64,000 nucleotides of DNA, taken from NCBI RefSeq assembly GCF_900130075.1, contig NZ_LT671418.1, positions 1,550,001-1,614,000 of the forward strand, written 5' to 3'. The notes beneath the pieces were generated by a model. That model did not search any database. It saw only the letters and a program-made list of their open reading frames with translations, and had not been told where the DNA came from. This DNA is from Herminiimonas arsenitoxidans (lineage in GTDB: Bacteria; Pseudomonadota; Gammaproteobacteria; Burkholderiales; Burkholderiaceae_D). Within the stretch, counting starts at the first letter, position 1. Each line of letters begins with the position of its first letter. The position numbers and the translations under genes were made by a program. Of this stretch, positions 26,568-36,040 are shown piece after piece.

Positions 26568-27415
26568 GATGCAAAGCCTGCCGTCGCGATAGTCTCCAAC
26601 TCGCTTGCACTCGCTTCCTGTGCAAAGCTCGCCTTGGGTTGATCCCACAAATAACCTTGCGCCAATATCGTTTGCCGGGCTTGTGTACCCAGCGTGCGCA
26701 ATCTGTCATAAATCGCTGTTGATTCTACACGCTTGAAAACTAGCTTGACGTGTTGATCCGCAGCTACGCGCAATAATTGCAGCGTGGCTTCTTCATCGGT
26801 AATTTCACGTACATCGACCTTGATCACATCAGGATGCACTTGATCCAGCAACTCCAAGCCTTGCCGCGCGTTGGCAGCATTCACTGCCAGACGGAAGCCA
26901 TTGCGGCGATAGTTATCGGCAACGTAATTCAACAACCAGGCTTGATCCGGCTGTATCAATGGCAATTGCAAAACGATTTTTTTATGCGGCAAGCCGAGTA
27001 CATCCAGCACGCGACGGAAGGACATACCGTGATTGCTATCAACCGCCGCCAGCAGACGCGCATGCACGCTAAGGTAGAGATCGTAATCAACCATTTCCGG
27101 TTGACGATAGAAATTGACCGCATGCAGCAGACGGCACAAACGATCCAGTTCTATCGATTGCTCATCGGTGGCACCAGTATCCAGCAGCTTCCACAGGCTC
27201 AAGCCTGCGTCGCTTTTGGAATAACTGCGCATGAAGCCTTGCACACCGACGATCTCGCCGGATTCCGGCGTACGTATCGGCTGAAAGGCGCTGGTCAGTG
27301 TGGAATTGAAATAGCGGCCGTGCGCCCGTCCCTGTTCATCCAGCCACAAGGTGCTGTCGGCCCGAGGTGCAGCGTGCAGCCGTGAGAGATATTGTTGCAA
27401 GGCGGGGAAAGTCAT
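26564..27415 (-). CDS. Degenerate EAL-domain protein in the sulfonate operon
   Basis: 283 residues without transmembrane segments. It has an EAL fold: FQPIRTPESGEIVGVQGFMRS corresponds to the start of EAL domains, but the catalytic Glu of the EAL triplet is not there (GVQGF in its place); later segments VLQLPLIQPDQ, FRLAVNAANARQGLELLDQVHPDVIKVDV and VKLVFKRVESTAIYDRL follow the barrel order with metal-binding acids largely lost. It is therefore predicted not to cleave cyclic-di-GMP, but may bind it or a partner. Two ribosome-site bases sit in a 17-bp palindrome just upstream. It lies between ssuF and a hydrolase gene. Confidence 0.8.
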   Translation of the reverse strand: MTFPALQQYLSRLHAAPRADSTLWLDEQGRAHGRYFNSTLTSAFQPIRTPESGEIVGVQGFMRSYSKSDAGLSLWKLLDTGATDEQSIELDRLCRLLHAVNFYRQPEMVDYDLYLSVHARLLAAVDSNHGMSFRRVLDVLGLPHKKIVLQLPLIQPDQAWLLNYVADNYRRNGFRLAVNAANARQGLELLDQVHPDVIKVDVREITDEEATLQLLRVAADQHVKLVFKRVESTAIYDRLRTLGTQARQTILAQGYLWDQPKASFAQEASASELETIATAGFAS

Positions 27416-27423
27416 GCTGCTCT

Positions 27424-27440
27424 TCCTTGATCATCAAGGA
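27424..27440 (-). promoter_or_regulatory. Palindrome that covers the ribosome site of the EAL-like gene
   Basis: A perfect 8-1-8 palindrome (TCCTTGAT, one base, ATCAAGGA) lies 8 bases before the start codon. In the mRNA its 3' arm supplies the AAGGA ribosome site, so the hairpin could hide it. Just upstream, 27445-27454 and 27470-27479 form a second 10-bp stem (TCTGAAAGCG / CGCTTTCAGA). Confidence 0.5.
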
Positions 27441-27491
27441 GACATCTGAAAGCGCGCGCGTCTATGGCACGCTTTCAGACGCGCCTTTAGT

Positions 27492-27710
27492 TCATAACAA
27501 TTTGGCGATCGATACTTCAGTTGCCTTGACCAGCGCAACTACTTCGGTACCGATCTTCAGTTCCAGATCCTTGACCGAGCGTGTCGTAATGACAGAGGTA
27601 ACAATACCGGCTGGCGTTTCGACATCAACTTCCGATACGACGTCACCCAGAATGATGTTGCTGATCTTGCCTTTGAACTGATTGCGTGCATTGATTTTTT
27701 CGATACTCAT
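27492..27710 (-). CDS. ssuF: Mop/TOBE-domain protein SsuF
   Basis: 72 residues, a single TOBE (Mop) domain: MSIEKINARNQFKGKISNIILGDV, then TPAGIVTSVITTRSVKDLELKIGTEVVALVKATEVSIAK. Stand-alone domains of this kind bind molybdate, tungstate or molybdopterin as oligomers. In Pseudomonas putida a gene of this type, ssuF, ends the ssuEADCBF operon and is needed for sulfonate use. Here it follows ssuB by 47 bases, so the same name is used. No molybdate transporter genes are nearby. Confidence 0.85.
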   Translation of the reverse strand: MSIEKINARNQFKGKISNIILGDVVSEVDVETPAGIVTSVITTRSVKDLELKIGTEVVALVKATEVSIAKLL

Positions 27711-27757
27711 GATGTTTCCTTTGTGTAGGTTAAAAATTCATTTCAATAAAAATGTGA

Positions 27758-28597
27758 TCAAACTGCCCAGGCAAACTGGTTCACTGTTTTCAACAGCGAG
27801 ACATCGCCCAGAGAAGTATCTTGTGCATCAGCGGAAGGTGGAATCTGCAATACATGCGCAAGGATGCGTTCTTCCAATTGTGCAAACGTTGCATTACCGC
27901 GTGCACGTGGTCGCGCCAGTGGAATACGTTCATCCAATGTGATGCGACCATCCTCGATCAGCACCACACGATCAGCCAGCGCAATCGCTTCCTGTACATC
28001 GTGCGTCACCAGCAATGCGGTAAAGCCGCGCTTTTGCCACAGCGTTTCTATCAATTGCTGCATCTCGATCCGTGTCAGTGCATCGAGTGCACCGAGCGGT
28101 TCATCCAGCAACAACAGTTCAGGGTCATGCACCAGCGCGCGTGCCAGTGCGACGCGTTGACGCTGGCCGCCGGACAATACCGCTGGCCATTCACCGGCAC
28201 GTTCTTCCAATCCGACCTGACGTAATGCCTTCAGGGAATCGTCTTTCTTCGGCAAACCGAGTGCGACGTTGTCGAGCACACGCTTCCATGGCAACAAGCG
28301 TGAATCCTGAAACATGATGCGAGTTTCCGGCGCGCTCTTGCCATCGCCGAAAGTGAGTTTGCCGCTGTCTGCCGTTTCCAGTTCTGCGATCAGGCGCAGC
28401 AAGGTACTTTTGCCGCAACCGCTGCGACCGACGACGGCGACAAATTCGCCTGGCTCCAGTACCAGCTCGATCGATTTCAAAACCTCGCGGCCGCTATAGG
28501 ACTTGAACAGGTTTTCTACCGTGACGCGTATGCCGCGCTTGGCCGATGTCGGCGTCGCCGCAGCGACGCTTTGTTGCTCTATCTGATTTGTTTGCAT
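27758..28597 (-). CDS. ssuB: Aliphatic sulfonate ABC transporter ATP-binding protein SsuB
   Basis: 279 residues. ATPase of the alkanesulfonate importer. Walker [10 protein letters not shown], signature LSGGQRQR, Walker [13 protein letters not shown] and switch His in [10 protein letters not shown] are all intact. A short, variable N-terminus precedes the domain. The start at 28597 has GGAG 8 bases upstream and agrees with a 16-base gap to ssuC; a longer reading to 28675 would overlap ssuC. The last ~50 residues (from about 230, [14 protein letters not shown]) are typical of SsuB/TauB. Confidence 0.93.
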   Translation of the reverse strand: MQTNQIEQQSVAAATPTSAKRGIRVTVENLFKSYSGREVLKSIELVLEPGEFVAVVGRSGCGKSTLLRLIAELETADSGKLTFGDGKSAPETRIMFQDSRLLPWKRVLDNVALGLPKKDDSLKALRQVGLEERAGEWPAVLSGGQRQRVALARALVHDPELLLLDEPLGALDALTRIEMQQLIETLWQKRGFTALLVTHDVQEAIALADRVVLIEDGRITLDERIPLARPRARGNATFAQLEERILAHVLQIPPSADAQDTSLGDVSLLKTVNQFAWAV

Positions 28598-28613
28598 GAT
28601 GTGCTCCACTTTC

Positions 28614-29444
28614 TTAATGGCGGTAACCGGGATGCCAACGCAACCAGTAACCTTCCAATGCGCGTGACACGACATCAGCGAGTTTTCCGAGCAAGGCGTA
28701 CAGAAGAATGCCTACCAGCACGACATCTGTTTGCAGGAATTCACGTGCATTCATCGTCATGTAACCGATACCTGATTGCGCCGAAATAGTCTCCGCCACG
28801 ATCAGCAACACCCACACCAAACCGAGCGAGAAGCGCACGCCTACCAATATCGATGGCAAGGCACCTGGCAAGATCACATCGCGATACAGCGACCAGCCGG
28901 ACAAGCCGTAGCTCTTCGCCATTTCGATCAAGCCTTTATCAACCGAACGGATACCGTGGAAGGTATTCAGATAGACCGGGAAGAACACGCCGACTGCGAC
29001 TAGAAAAATCTTCGATGTCTCTTCAATTCCGAACCACAGAATCACCAATGGAATCAATGCCAGCGCCGGAATATTGCGGATCATCTGCAATGTCGTATCG
29101 AGCAAAGTCTCTGCCGTTTTAAACGTGCCAGTCAGCAAGCCCAGCAACAAGCCCAGACCGCCACCTACGGCAAAACTAGTGGTTGCGCGCCACAGACTGA
29201 CTTTGACGTGCGTCCATAACTCACCGGATATCGCCAATGCCCATGCTGCTTTCGCCACCGCAAACGGCTCGGGCAAAATACGGCTGGAGAGCCAGCCAAC
29301 TTGTGCGGCGATCTGCCAAATAGTGATCAACAAAATCGGCACTATCCACGGCACCAGTTTTTTCAAACCACTGGCGCGCCATGTCGATTTTGCTTTGCCG
29401 GCAGTAGCACTACCGGTAGCGAGAGTTGGGAGAACAGCGCTCAT
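28614..29444 (-). CDS. ssuC: Aliphatic sulfonate ABC transporter permease SsuC
   Basis: 276 residues. Inner-membrane permease of the alkanesulfonate importer, with about six hydrophobic segments and the EAA-type loop ([29 protein letters not shown]) contacting SsuB. The soluble N-terminus (about 30 residues) precedes the first segment ([21 protein letters not shown]). It follows ssuD by 9 bases. Confidence 0.94.
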   Translation of the reverse strand: MSAVLPTLATGSATAGKAKSTWRASGLKKLVPWIVPILLITIWQIAAQVGWLSSRILPEPFAVAKAAWALAISGELWTHVKVSLWRATTSFAVGGGLGLLLGLLTGTFKTAETLLDTTLQMIRNIPALALIPLVILWFGIEETSKIFLVAVGVFFPVYLNTFHGIRSVDKGLIEMAKSYGLSGWSLYRDVILPGALPSILVGVRFSLGLVWVLLIVAETISAQSGIGYMTMNAREFLQTDVVLVGILLYALLGKLADVVSRALEGYWLRWHPGYRH

Positions 29445-29453
29445 GATGATTCC

Positions 29454-30608
29454 TTAGCTCTGCGAAACTTTAGGCAGGATGTCATTGGAAATGACTTCGC
29501 CGAACGGGCCAGTCAATACCGCGTCACCCGAACGTGCCTTACCTTTGCCCAGCAATGGGAATACCAGTTCGGCAAAGCGATACGATTCTTCCAGATGCGG
29601 GTAGCCCGACAAGATGAAGGTTTCGATGCCGAGGTCTGCATATTCCTGCATACGTGCAGCAACCGTTTCTGGGTCACCGACCAATGCTGTGCCTGCGCCG
29701 CCGCGCACCAGACCGACACCAGCCCACAGATTTGGAGACACTTCGAGCTTGTCTTTTTTACCGCCATGCAGCGCTGCCATGCGGCGTTGGCCTTCAGAAT
29801 CCATCTTGTTGAATGAAGCCTGCGCACGCGCGATCAGATCGTCGTCCACGTACTTGATCAACTCATCGGCGGCTTTCCATGCTTCTTCATTGGTTTCGCG
29901 CACGATCACATGCAGGCGTATACCGAACTTCAAAGTGCGACCGTGTTTAGCAGCACGTGCGCGCATGTCGGCAATTTTTTCTGCCACAGCTGCCGGCGGT
30001 TCACCCCAGGTCAGATAGACATCGACTTGTTCTGCTGCCAGTTCATGTGCTGCTGGCGACGAGCCGCCGAAGTACAGCGGCGGATACGGCTTTTGTACTG
30101 GTGGGTACAAAGTCTTCGCGCCCTTGACCTGTATGTGTTGGCCTTCAAAATCGTAGCCGGCATCACCGCCTTCACCCGACAATGAAGCGCGCCATACTTT
30201 CAGAAATTCATCAGTGATTTCGTAGCGCTCGGAATGACTCGCATGCAAGCCATCAGCTTCCAGTTCGGCTTGATCGCCGCCAGTCACGACATTGATCAAC
30301 AAGCGTCCTTTCGACAAACGATCGAAAGTAGCTGCCATGCGCACCGCAAGACCTGGCGTACTCAAACCTGGGCGTACCGCGACCAGAAATTTCAATTGTT
30401 TGGTTTCACCGATCAAACTCGACGCTGCAACCCATGCGTCTTCGCACGAACGGCCGGTCGGCAGCAACACGCCGTCGTAACCCAACGTGTCTGCCGATAC
30501 GGCTACCTGTTTCAGATAATCGAAATCAACCTGACGCGCACCTTTCGAGGTACCCAGATAACGACTGTCGCCATGTGTAGGCAAAAACCAAAAAACATTC
30601 AAACTCAT
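29454..30608 (-). CDS. ssuD: FMNH2-dependent alkanesulfonate monooxygenase SsuD
   Basis: 384 residues, the normal length. It splits alkanesulfonates with FMNH2 and oxygen into an aldehyde and sulfite. The luciferase-like TIM barrel is seen from [20 protein letters not shown] onward; [18 protein letters not shown] and the His/Arg-rich active site region [20 protein letters not shown] are typical, as is the substrate loop around 250-285. Reduced flavin comes from SsuE, encoded two genes upstream. A GGATGAG ribosome site precedes the ATG. Confidence 0.95.
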   Translation of the reverse strand: MSLNVFWFLPTHGDSRYLGTSKGARQVDFDYLKQVAVSADTLGYDGVLLPTGRSCEDAWVAASSLIGETKQLKFLVAVRPGLSTPGLAVRMAATFDRLSKGRLLINVVTGGDQAELEADGLHASHSERYEITDEFLKVWRASLSGEGGDAGYDFEGQHIQVKGAKTLYPPVQKPYPPLYFGGSSPAAHELAAEQVDVYLTWGEPPAAVAEKIADMRARAAKHGRTLKFGIRLHVIVRETNEEAWKAADELIKYVDDDLIARAQASFNKMDSEGQRRMAALHGGKKDKLEVSPNLWAGVGLVRGGAGTALVGDPETVAARMQEYADLGIETFILSGYPHLEESYRFAELVFPLLGKGKARSGDAVLTGPFGEVISNDILPKVSQS

Positions 30609-30681
30609 GATCTCATCCTTAAAACAAATCAGCGCCGCCTCTCATGCGGCGCTTACTACATACATTCCGCTGCTACGTTCT

Positions 30682-31656
30682 TTAACGCTTGACCAACGCA
30701 TCCTTGACCGTGATCTTTTTCGGGATCAGTTTCAGATTGCTGAATACATCGGCAATCTTTTGCTGCTCAGCGATCACTTCTGCTGTCACCGGTTTAACGC
30801 CGTATGAGTAGCGCTTGGCAGCCAGTTCCACACTAGGCAAATCGAGGCCGGTCTGCGCCACGAGTACCTTGGCGACTTCTGCCAGATTCTTGCTGCTCCA
30901 CTGGTCAACCTGATCCAGTTCGTCCAGCAGGATGGAAATAATTTTTGGATTCTTCTCGGCGTAAGAACGCGCTGCGAGGAAGAACTGATGGTTGGCAACG
31001 ATGCCGGTGCCGTCAGCCAGTACACGCGCACCGATTTGTTTCTCTGCCGCAGCCAGGAATGGGTCCCAGATCACCCATGCGTCTACACTGCCGCGCTCAA
31101 ATGCAGCGCGTGCATCGGCTGGCGCCAGGAAAATTGTTTCGATATCTTTATAGTCGAGGCCGGCTTTCTCCAATGCCTTGACCAGCAAGTAATGCACATT
31201 CGAACCTTTGTTCAATGCGACCTTCTTGCCCTTCAAATCAGCCACTGTTTTCAACGTTGAATTCTTCGGCACGATGATCGCTTCGCTGGCTGGCGATGGC
31301 GGTTCATTACCGACGTACACCAAGTCCGCACCTGCAGCTTGTGCAAAAATCGGTGGCGCTTCGCCTACTGTGCCGAAATCAATACTGCCGACATTCAAAC
31401 CTTCCAGCAGCACCGGGCCGGCTGGAAACTCTGTCCATTTCACTTCGATATTCTCTGCAGCCAGGCGCTTCTCCAGCGAACCGCGACCCTTCAGGATCAC
31501 TAGCGTGCCGTACTTTTGATAGCCGATGCGCAATACACTTTTCGCCTGGGCCGATGCCAGATTCGGCAAGCCTATGCTCAAAGCACCCACTGCAGCGGCA
31601 GATAAATATCCAAGTGTGCGGCGCTTAGCCAGGCGTTTATCGTTAGAAATGGTCAT
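30682..31656 (-). CDS. ssuA: Aliphatic sulfonate-binding protein SsuA
   Basis: 324 residues. Periplasmic binding protein that delivers sulfonates to SsuBC. The N-terminus has a positively charged region with RR at residues 12-13 and a hydrophobic stretch ending ASA-QA, so either Sec or Tat export is possible. The mature part shows VLRIGYQKYGTLVILKGRGSLEKRL and NVGSIDFGTVGEAPPIFAQAAGADLVYVG, characteristic of the SsuA/NrtA family. The start at 31656 has AAGGAAA 5-8 bases upstream; the longer reading to 31716 is unlikely. Confidence 0.93.
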   Translation of the reverse strand: MTISNDKRLAKRRTLGYLSAAAVGALSIGLPNLASAQAKSVLRIGYQKYGTLVILKGRGSLEKRLAAENIEVKWTEFPAGPVLLEGLNVGSIDFGTVGEAPPIFAQAAGADLVYVGNEPPSPASEAIIVPKNSTLKTVADLKGKKVALNKGSNVHYLLVKALEKAGLDYKDIETIFLAPADARAAFERGSVDAWVIWDPFLAAAEKQIGARVLADGTGIVANHQFFLAARSYAEKNPKIISILLDELDQVDQWSSKNLAEVAKVLVAQTGLDLPSVELAAKRYSYGVKPVTAEVIAEQQKIADVFSNLKLIPKKITVKDALVKR

Positions 31657-31780
31657 GTCGTTTTCCTTGTTATGCAAAATTTTGAGAAAAAATCTCCCCC
31701 ATCGGTGCAACAGCACCGATTTTTTTCAACACATCGGATAGAGATTTGTGCGTCAGACCTGCTTGCGCAGGCCCGGTAAA

Positions 31781-32374
31781 TCAAACGCTACAGCGCACGC
31801 TGGAGAAAGGAATCGAGTCGAACTCGTTAAGCGTTGCTGCATCATTCAGCGCAGACAAGCTGGCAGAAAGATTCTCTATGCCATCGCTCACGCGTTTGGC
31901 AATTGCAGCATCCAATGTCAAACCCTGCTCCGCCGACCAATTGATCTGCAAATCAGTCGCATAGATGCTGGGCAATACATGCTTGGCATCCAGCGCCGAC
32001 AACACAGGGCGCAAACCGTAATCGAGAGCCAGCATGTGCGATTGGCTGCCACCTGTTGCCAGAGGCAAGACCAACTTCCCACGCAAACCATCTTGCGGCA
32101 ACAGATCGAGAAAGGCTTTCAGGATTCCGCTATACGCCGCCTTGTAGACCGGCGTTGCAATCACAACGGCATCCGCCTGCGCAACTTGTTCCCTTGCCGT
32201 TTTCAACAGTTCATCCGTAAAGTCTGCATGCACCAGCGCCTGGGCAGGCAAATCACGTACATGCAGCTTCACATAACGATGACCAAGCAAAGCCAGTCTT
32301 TCGCCCACGTGATGCAGCAAGCGGGTAGAACGAGATGGTGTTGAAGGACTACCCGCGAGCAACAAAATATTCAT
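31781..32374 (-). CDS. ssuE: NADPH-dependent FMN reductase SsuE
   Basis: 197 residues, flavodoxin-like fold. Seen: LLLAGSPSTPSRSTRLL (FMN phosphate loop), ADAVVIATPVYKAAYSGILKAFLDLL and VLPLATGGSQSHMLALDYGLRPVLSAL. It reduces FMN for SsuD, the monooxygenase of this operon. The gene lies between sbp (20 bases upstream) and ssuA (124 bases downstream). Confidence 0.94.
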   Translation of the reverse strand: MNILLLAGSPSTPSRSTRLLHHVGERLALLGHRYVKLHVRDLPAQALVHADFTDELLKTAREQVAQADAVVIATPVYKAAYSGILKAFLDLLPQDGLRGKLVLPLATGGSQSHMLALDYGLRPVLSALDAKHVLPSIYATDLQINWSAEQGLTLDAAIAKRVSDGIENLSASLSALNDAATLNEFDSIPFSSVRCSV

Positions 32375-32394
32375 TTCTATTCCAGAGATACGGC

Positions 32395-33399
32395 TTATTT
32401 TTTGCCTGGTTGATAAATCTTGTCGAAGATGCCGCCGTCAGAAAAATGATCCTTCTGTGCTTTGGTCCAGCCACCGACATCTGCAATCGTGTACAGCTTC
32501 AATTTTGGAAATTGCGCTGCATATTTCTTCGCTACTTTTTCATCGATAGGACGATAGTAGTTTTGCGCTGCGATTTCCTGACCTTCGGTCGAGTACAGAT
32601 ATTGCAGATACGCTTCAGCTACTTTGCGTGTGCCACGACGATCAACAACTTTGTCGACAACAGCGACTGGTGGTTCAGCCAAAATACTGGAAGAAGGCGC
32701 AACGATCTCAACCTTGTCCGGGCCTAATTCTTTAATCGCCAGAATCGCTTCGTTTTCCCAAGCCAGCAATACGTCGCCGATACCACGTTCTACGAAGGTC
32801 GTCGTTGCACCGCGTGCGCCGGAGTCCAGCACAGGAACGTTTTTATACAATTTGGTGATGAAGTCAGTTGCAGTCGCTTCATTGCCGCCTGGTTGTTTCA
32901 ATGCATACAACCATGCAGCCAAATGGTTCCAACGCGCGCCACCGGATGTTTTTGGATTTGGTGTGATCACGGATACGCCTGGTTTGACCAGATCGTTCCA
33001 ATCTTTGATACCTTTAGGATTGCCTTTGCGTACCAGGAACACGATAGTCGAGGTGTAAGGCGAGCTGTTGTGCGGCAAACGTTTTTGCCAGTCTTTAGCC
33101 AGCAAACCACGTTCAGCAATCGCATCGATGTCATACGCCAATGCGAGTGTGACTACGTCTGCATCCAGACCGTCGATCACGGCACGGCCTTGCTTGCCGG
33201 AACCACCATGTGATGTTTTAATCTTGGCGTCATCGCCCGATTTGGCTTTCCACTCTTTAGCGAAAGCTTTATTGAATTCCTGATACAGTTCGCGTGTTGG
33301 ATCGTACGAAACGTTCAACAACGACACTTCTGCGGCATGCACGGTCGGCGCAATCAATGCGAATGCGAGAGCGGTGCCTAATAATTTTTTGAGCAACAT
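32395..33399 (-). CDS. sbp: Periplasmic sulfate-binding protein Sbp
   Basis: 334 residues. Signal peptide ([18 protein letters not shown]) then the sulfate-binding protein fold: [47 protein letters not shown], and [21 protein letters not shown] are diagnostic of Sbp/CysP. It binds sulfate for the CysTWA permease, whose genes lie about 27 kb away (2425-5268). Here it is the first gene of the sulfonate operon, so sulfate and sulfonate scavenging share one transcript. Confidence 0.93.
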   Translation of the reverse strand: MLLKKLLGTALAFALIAPTVHAAEVSLLNVSYDPTRELYQEFNKAFAKEWKAKSGDDAKIKTSHGGSGKQGRAVIDGLDADVVTLALAYDIDAIAERGLLAKDWQKRLPHNSSPYTSTIVFLVRKGNPKGIKDWNDLVKPGVSVITPNPKTSGGARWNHLAAWLYALKQPGGNEATATDFITKLYKNVPVLDSGARGATTTFVERGIGDVLLAWENEAILAIKELGPDKVEIVAPSSSILAEPPVAVVDKVVDRRGTRKVAEAYLQYLYSTEGQEIAAQNYYRPIDEKVAKKYAAQFPKLKLYTIADVGGWTKAQKDHFSDGGIFDKIYQPGKK

Positions 33400-33618
33400 T
33401 TTCTTTCCCCTTGGGCAATTCGTTTTCTGGAGATTGAAGATTAAAGCCGCTCAAATAAAAACAAAACGAATTGTTTCATCGATCCTTATGCGTTTTCCGA
33501 ATATGGAATTTCTGCCCTTCTGCTGAAGAATCCACTCTTTTCCCGCTTTTTCCCAGCTTGTACTCGTTTTCGTTTTTGTTGCTAGACTAAAAAAGCCAAC
33601 AAGAAAGGAAAGCATGCA
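33400..33618. promoter_or_regulatory. Divergent promoter region between sbp and the aldo/keto reductase gene
   Basis: About 220 AT-rich bases with no gene. It must hold the promoter of the sbp-ssu operon (minus) and that of the reductase gene (plus). A CysB-like site is expected by family knowledge but I could not identify one with confidence. Confidence 0.5.
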
Positions 33619-34668
33619 ATGAAGTATCAACAACTTGGAAAAACAGATATCAAAGTCAGTAATATCGCACTAGGCACCATGACCTGGGGTGAGCAAAACA
33701 GTGAAGCAGATGCACATGCACAACTCGATATGGCGATCGCAGCCGGCGTCAATCTGATCGATGCCGCAGAAATGTATCCCGTCCCACCTAAACCAGAAAC
33801 ACAAGGATTGACTGAACGTTATCTCGGTAACTGGTTGAAAAAATCCGGCAAGCGCGAGCAACTCATCATCGCCACCAAAGCCGCTGGGCCTGCTCGTTTG
33901 CCGCACAATCCAAAACATGTACGCAATGGACAAAACAGTTTTGATCGCACCAGCTTGACCGAGGCACTGCACGGCAATCTGGAACGTCTGCAAACGGATT
34001 ACATCGATATCTATCAACTGCATTGGCCGGATCGCAGCGTGAATATTTTTGGTCGACAAAATTATGAGCATCATCCAGATGAAGACACAGTACCTATCGC
34101 AGAAACATTGTCGGTGCTGGCTGACTTCGTCAAGCAAGGGAAGATACGTTACATAGGTGTATCGAATGAAACGCCGTGGGGCCTGTCGCAATTCCTGCGT
34201 GCATCGGAACAATTGAATCTGCCACGCATCGTCAGCATACAAAATCCCTACAGTCTGGTGAATCGTTATTTTGAAATTGCGCTGTCAGAATTTTCACATC
34301 AGGAGCAGATAGGTTTGCTCGCTTATTCGCCGCTCGCCTTCGGTGCACTGTCAGGAAAATATTTGAACGGTGCGCGCCCTGCAGATGGACGCATGACACT
34401 GTTCGAACGCTTCGTCCGTTACAAGGCACCGCAAGTGGAAACTGCTGTGCAAGCCTATGTCGATCTGGCGCATAAACATGGCCTCGATCCGGCGCAAATG
34501 GCTTTGGCTTACGTTAACACACGGCCCTTTTTAACGAGTACGATTATCGGCGCCACTACTTTGCAGCAATTGCAAAGCAATCTGGATAGCATCCATCTCG
34601 AACTGGATGCAGCTGTACTGAATGGCATAGAAGAGATACACGCCAGACATCCGAATCCTGCGTCATGA
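33619..34668 (+). CDS. tas: Aldo/keto reductase of the Tas type
   Basis: 349 residues, NADP(H)-dependent aldo/keto reductase. The catalytic tetrad is visible: Asp and Tyr in NLIDAAEMYPVP, Lys in LIIATKAAGPA, His in YQLHWPDRS. The VSNETPWGLSQF and GALSGKYLNG segments and length match Escherichia coli Tas, which can complement a tyrosine auxotroph but whose real substrate is unclear. A GGAAAG ribosome site lies before the ATG. Next gene, 73 bases on, is another oxidoreductase. Confidence 0.9.
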   Translation: MKYQQLGKTDIKVSNIALGTMTWGEQNSEADAHAQLDMAIAAGVNLIDAAEMYPVPPKPETQGLTERYLGNWLKKSGKREQLIIATKAAGPARLPHNPKHVRNGQNSFDRTSLTEALHGNLERLQTDYIDIYQLHWPDRSVNIFGRQNYEHHPDEDTVPIAETLSVLADFVKQGKIRYIGVSNETPWGLSQFLRASEQLNLPRIVSIQNPYSLVNRYFEIALSEFSHQEQIGLLAYSPLAFGALSGKYLNGARPADGRMTLFERFVRYKAPQVETAVQAYVDLAHKHGLDPAQMALAYVNTRPFLTSTIIGATTLQQLQSNLDSIHLELDAAVLNGIEEIHARHPNPAS

Positions 34669-34741
34669 TGTTGGCATGGAAGTCGTCACTTGTATCTGCC
34701 GCAATCTGATCGCATAGAAATTTTTTCTCGAAAGGAAAATC

Positions 34742-35296
34742 ATGAGCACTACGTACAAGGTCGCCGTTGTTGTCGGCAGTCTGCGCAAGGATTCCATGAA
34801 TCGCAAACTGGCACAGGCACTCAGCAAGCTGGCGCCGGCCTCCCTGCAATTGAGCATAGTGGAAATCGGTGATCTGCCACTCTTCAATCAGGATCATGAA
34901 GGCAATCCATCGCAGCCAGTGATCGATTTCAAACAAGCGATCAAGTCAGCCAATGCTGTGCTCTTCGTCACGCCGGAATACAATCGTTCAGTGCCCGGCG
35001 TATTGAAGAACGCCATCGATACAGGCTCGCGTCCTTACGGTCAAAGTGCATGGAGCGGCAAACCCGGCGCCGTCATCAGCGTCTCGCCCGGTGCCATCGG
35101 CGGCTTCGGTGCGAATCATCATCTGCGTCAGGTACTGGCTTCCGTCAATGTACCGACCATGCCGCAACCGGAAGCGTACATCGGCAATGGCAGCAAATTG
35201 TTCGACGATAGCGGCGCGCTCGCCGACCCATCGACTGGCGAATTCTTGAAGAAATTTCTCATCGCATTCGATCAATGGATAGAACGCAATATCTAA
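34742..35296 (+). CDS. NAD(P)H-dependent FMN reductase (ChrR/YieF type)
   Basis: 184 residues, flavodoxin-like fold. GSLRKDSMNRKLAQAL is the FMN phosphate loop and VLFVTPEYNRSVPGVLKNAIDTGSRPYG contains the Pro-Glu-Tyr-Asn flavin-binding motif of the ChrR/YieF/azobenzene reductase group. Such enzymes reduce quinones and, by side reaction, chromate or other metals. An AAAGGAAA ribosome site is in place. Gene ends just before a strong terminator. Confidence 0.9.
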   Translation: MSTTYKVAVVVGSLRKDSMNRKLAQALSKLAPASLQLSIVEIGDLPLFNQDHEGNPSQPVIDFKQAIKSANAVLFVTPEYNRSVPGVLKNAIDTGSRPYGQSAWSGKPGAVISVSPGAIGGFGANHHLRQVLASVNVPTMPQPEAYIGNGSKLFDDSGALADPSTGEFLKKFLIAFDQWIERNI

Positions 35297-35305
35297 GATT
35301 GAAAT

Positions 35306-35356
35306 AAAAAATCGGCACAGCAAAGTTTTTATCCTTTGCTGTGCCGATTTTTATTT
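35306..35356. terminator. Bidirectional rho-independent terminator
   Basis: A 19-bp perfect stem (35307-35325 with 35334-35352; core ATCGGCACAGCAAAG) with an 8-base loop and T-run. It lies between the flavin reductase gene and dgkA, which converge. Confidence 0.92.
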
Positions 35357-35387
35357 GTTTCTGATTTTTTAAACGATCGAGCTATGT

Positions 35388-35789
35388 TCAGTTGCCAGTG
35401 AATAAAGGCCACAAAATAACCAGCCAGGTTGCACCAGCCAGAAACAGCGCCAGCATCACCGCAGCACTACCAAAATCCTTGGCATTTTTTGACAAGGGAT
35501 TACGTTCCAGCGAGACGCGATCCACTACCGCTTCGATTGCTGAATTAAGCAGTTCGATAATCAGTACCAGCACAAACACGCCTATCAGCAACAGCTTCTG
35601 CAAGGCCGAAACCGGCAACATCAATGCGGCTATCGTCGCGATCACAACAACGAATAATTCCTGACGAAAGGCATGCTCACCTTTCCATGCTGTCTTGAAA
35701 CCTGCAATGGAATAACCCAAGGCAGAAAAAATACGCTTCAAACCGCTTTTGCTTTTGAATTCACTAATAGGTTGTTCTGGATAGCTCAT
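35388..35789 (-). CDS. dgkA: Diacylglycerol kinase
   Basis: 133 residues, the usual length. It phosphorylates diacylglycerol to phosphatidate in lipid recycling. Family motifs: GEHAFRQELFVVV (amphipathic start), IIELLNSAIEAVVDRVS (catalytic Glu and Asn region) and NAKDFGSAAVM. Three hydrophobic segments follow the family layout. Single gene. Confidence 0.95.
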   Translation of the reverse strand: MSYPEQPISEFKSKSGLKRIFSALGYSIAGFKTAWKGEHAFRQELFVVVIATIAALMLPVSALQKLLLIGVFVLVLIIELLNSAIEAVVDRVSLERNPLSKNAKDFGSAAVMLALFLAGATWLVILWPLFTGN

Positions 35790-36040
35790 GCGATTTCACA
35801 GTGAATGGGTTAAGAGGGTGAAGCGAGGCAACAAGTTGCTGCGATTATCAGTGCAACGGTAGATAGACACAAGCAACACATGATGCTTCCCAGATTATCC
35901 CCACCAAACCGTAAACATGCCGTTAAGCCCTATTTTGCGCAAACCAAATCGTGGCAATTCAGACGACAAAACAAGAGGCGGGCTTCTTTCATCTTTCACA
36001 ATGTGATATAACATCCAGACTGCAATGCCCACATTGGAAT

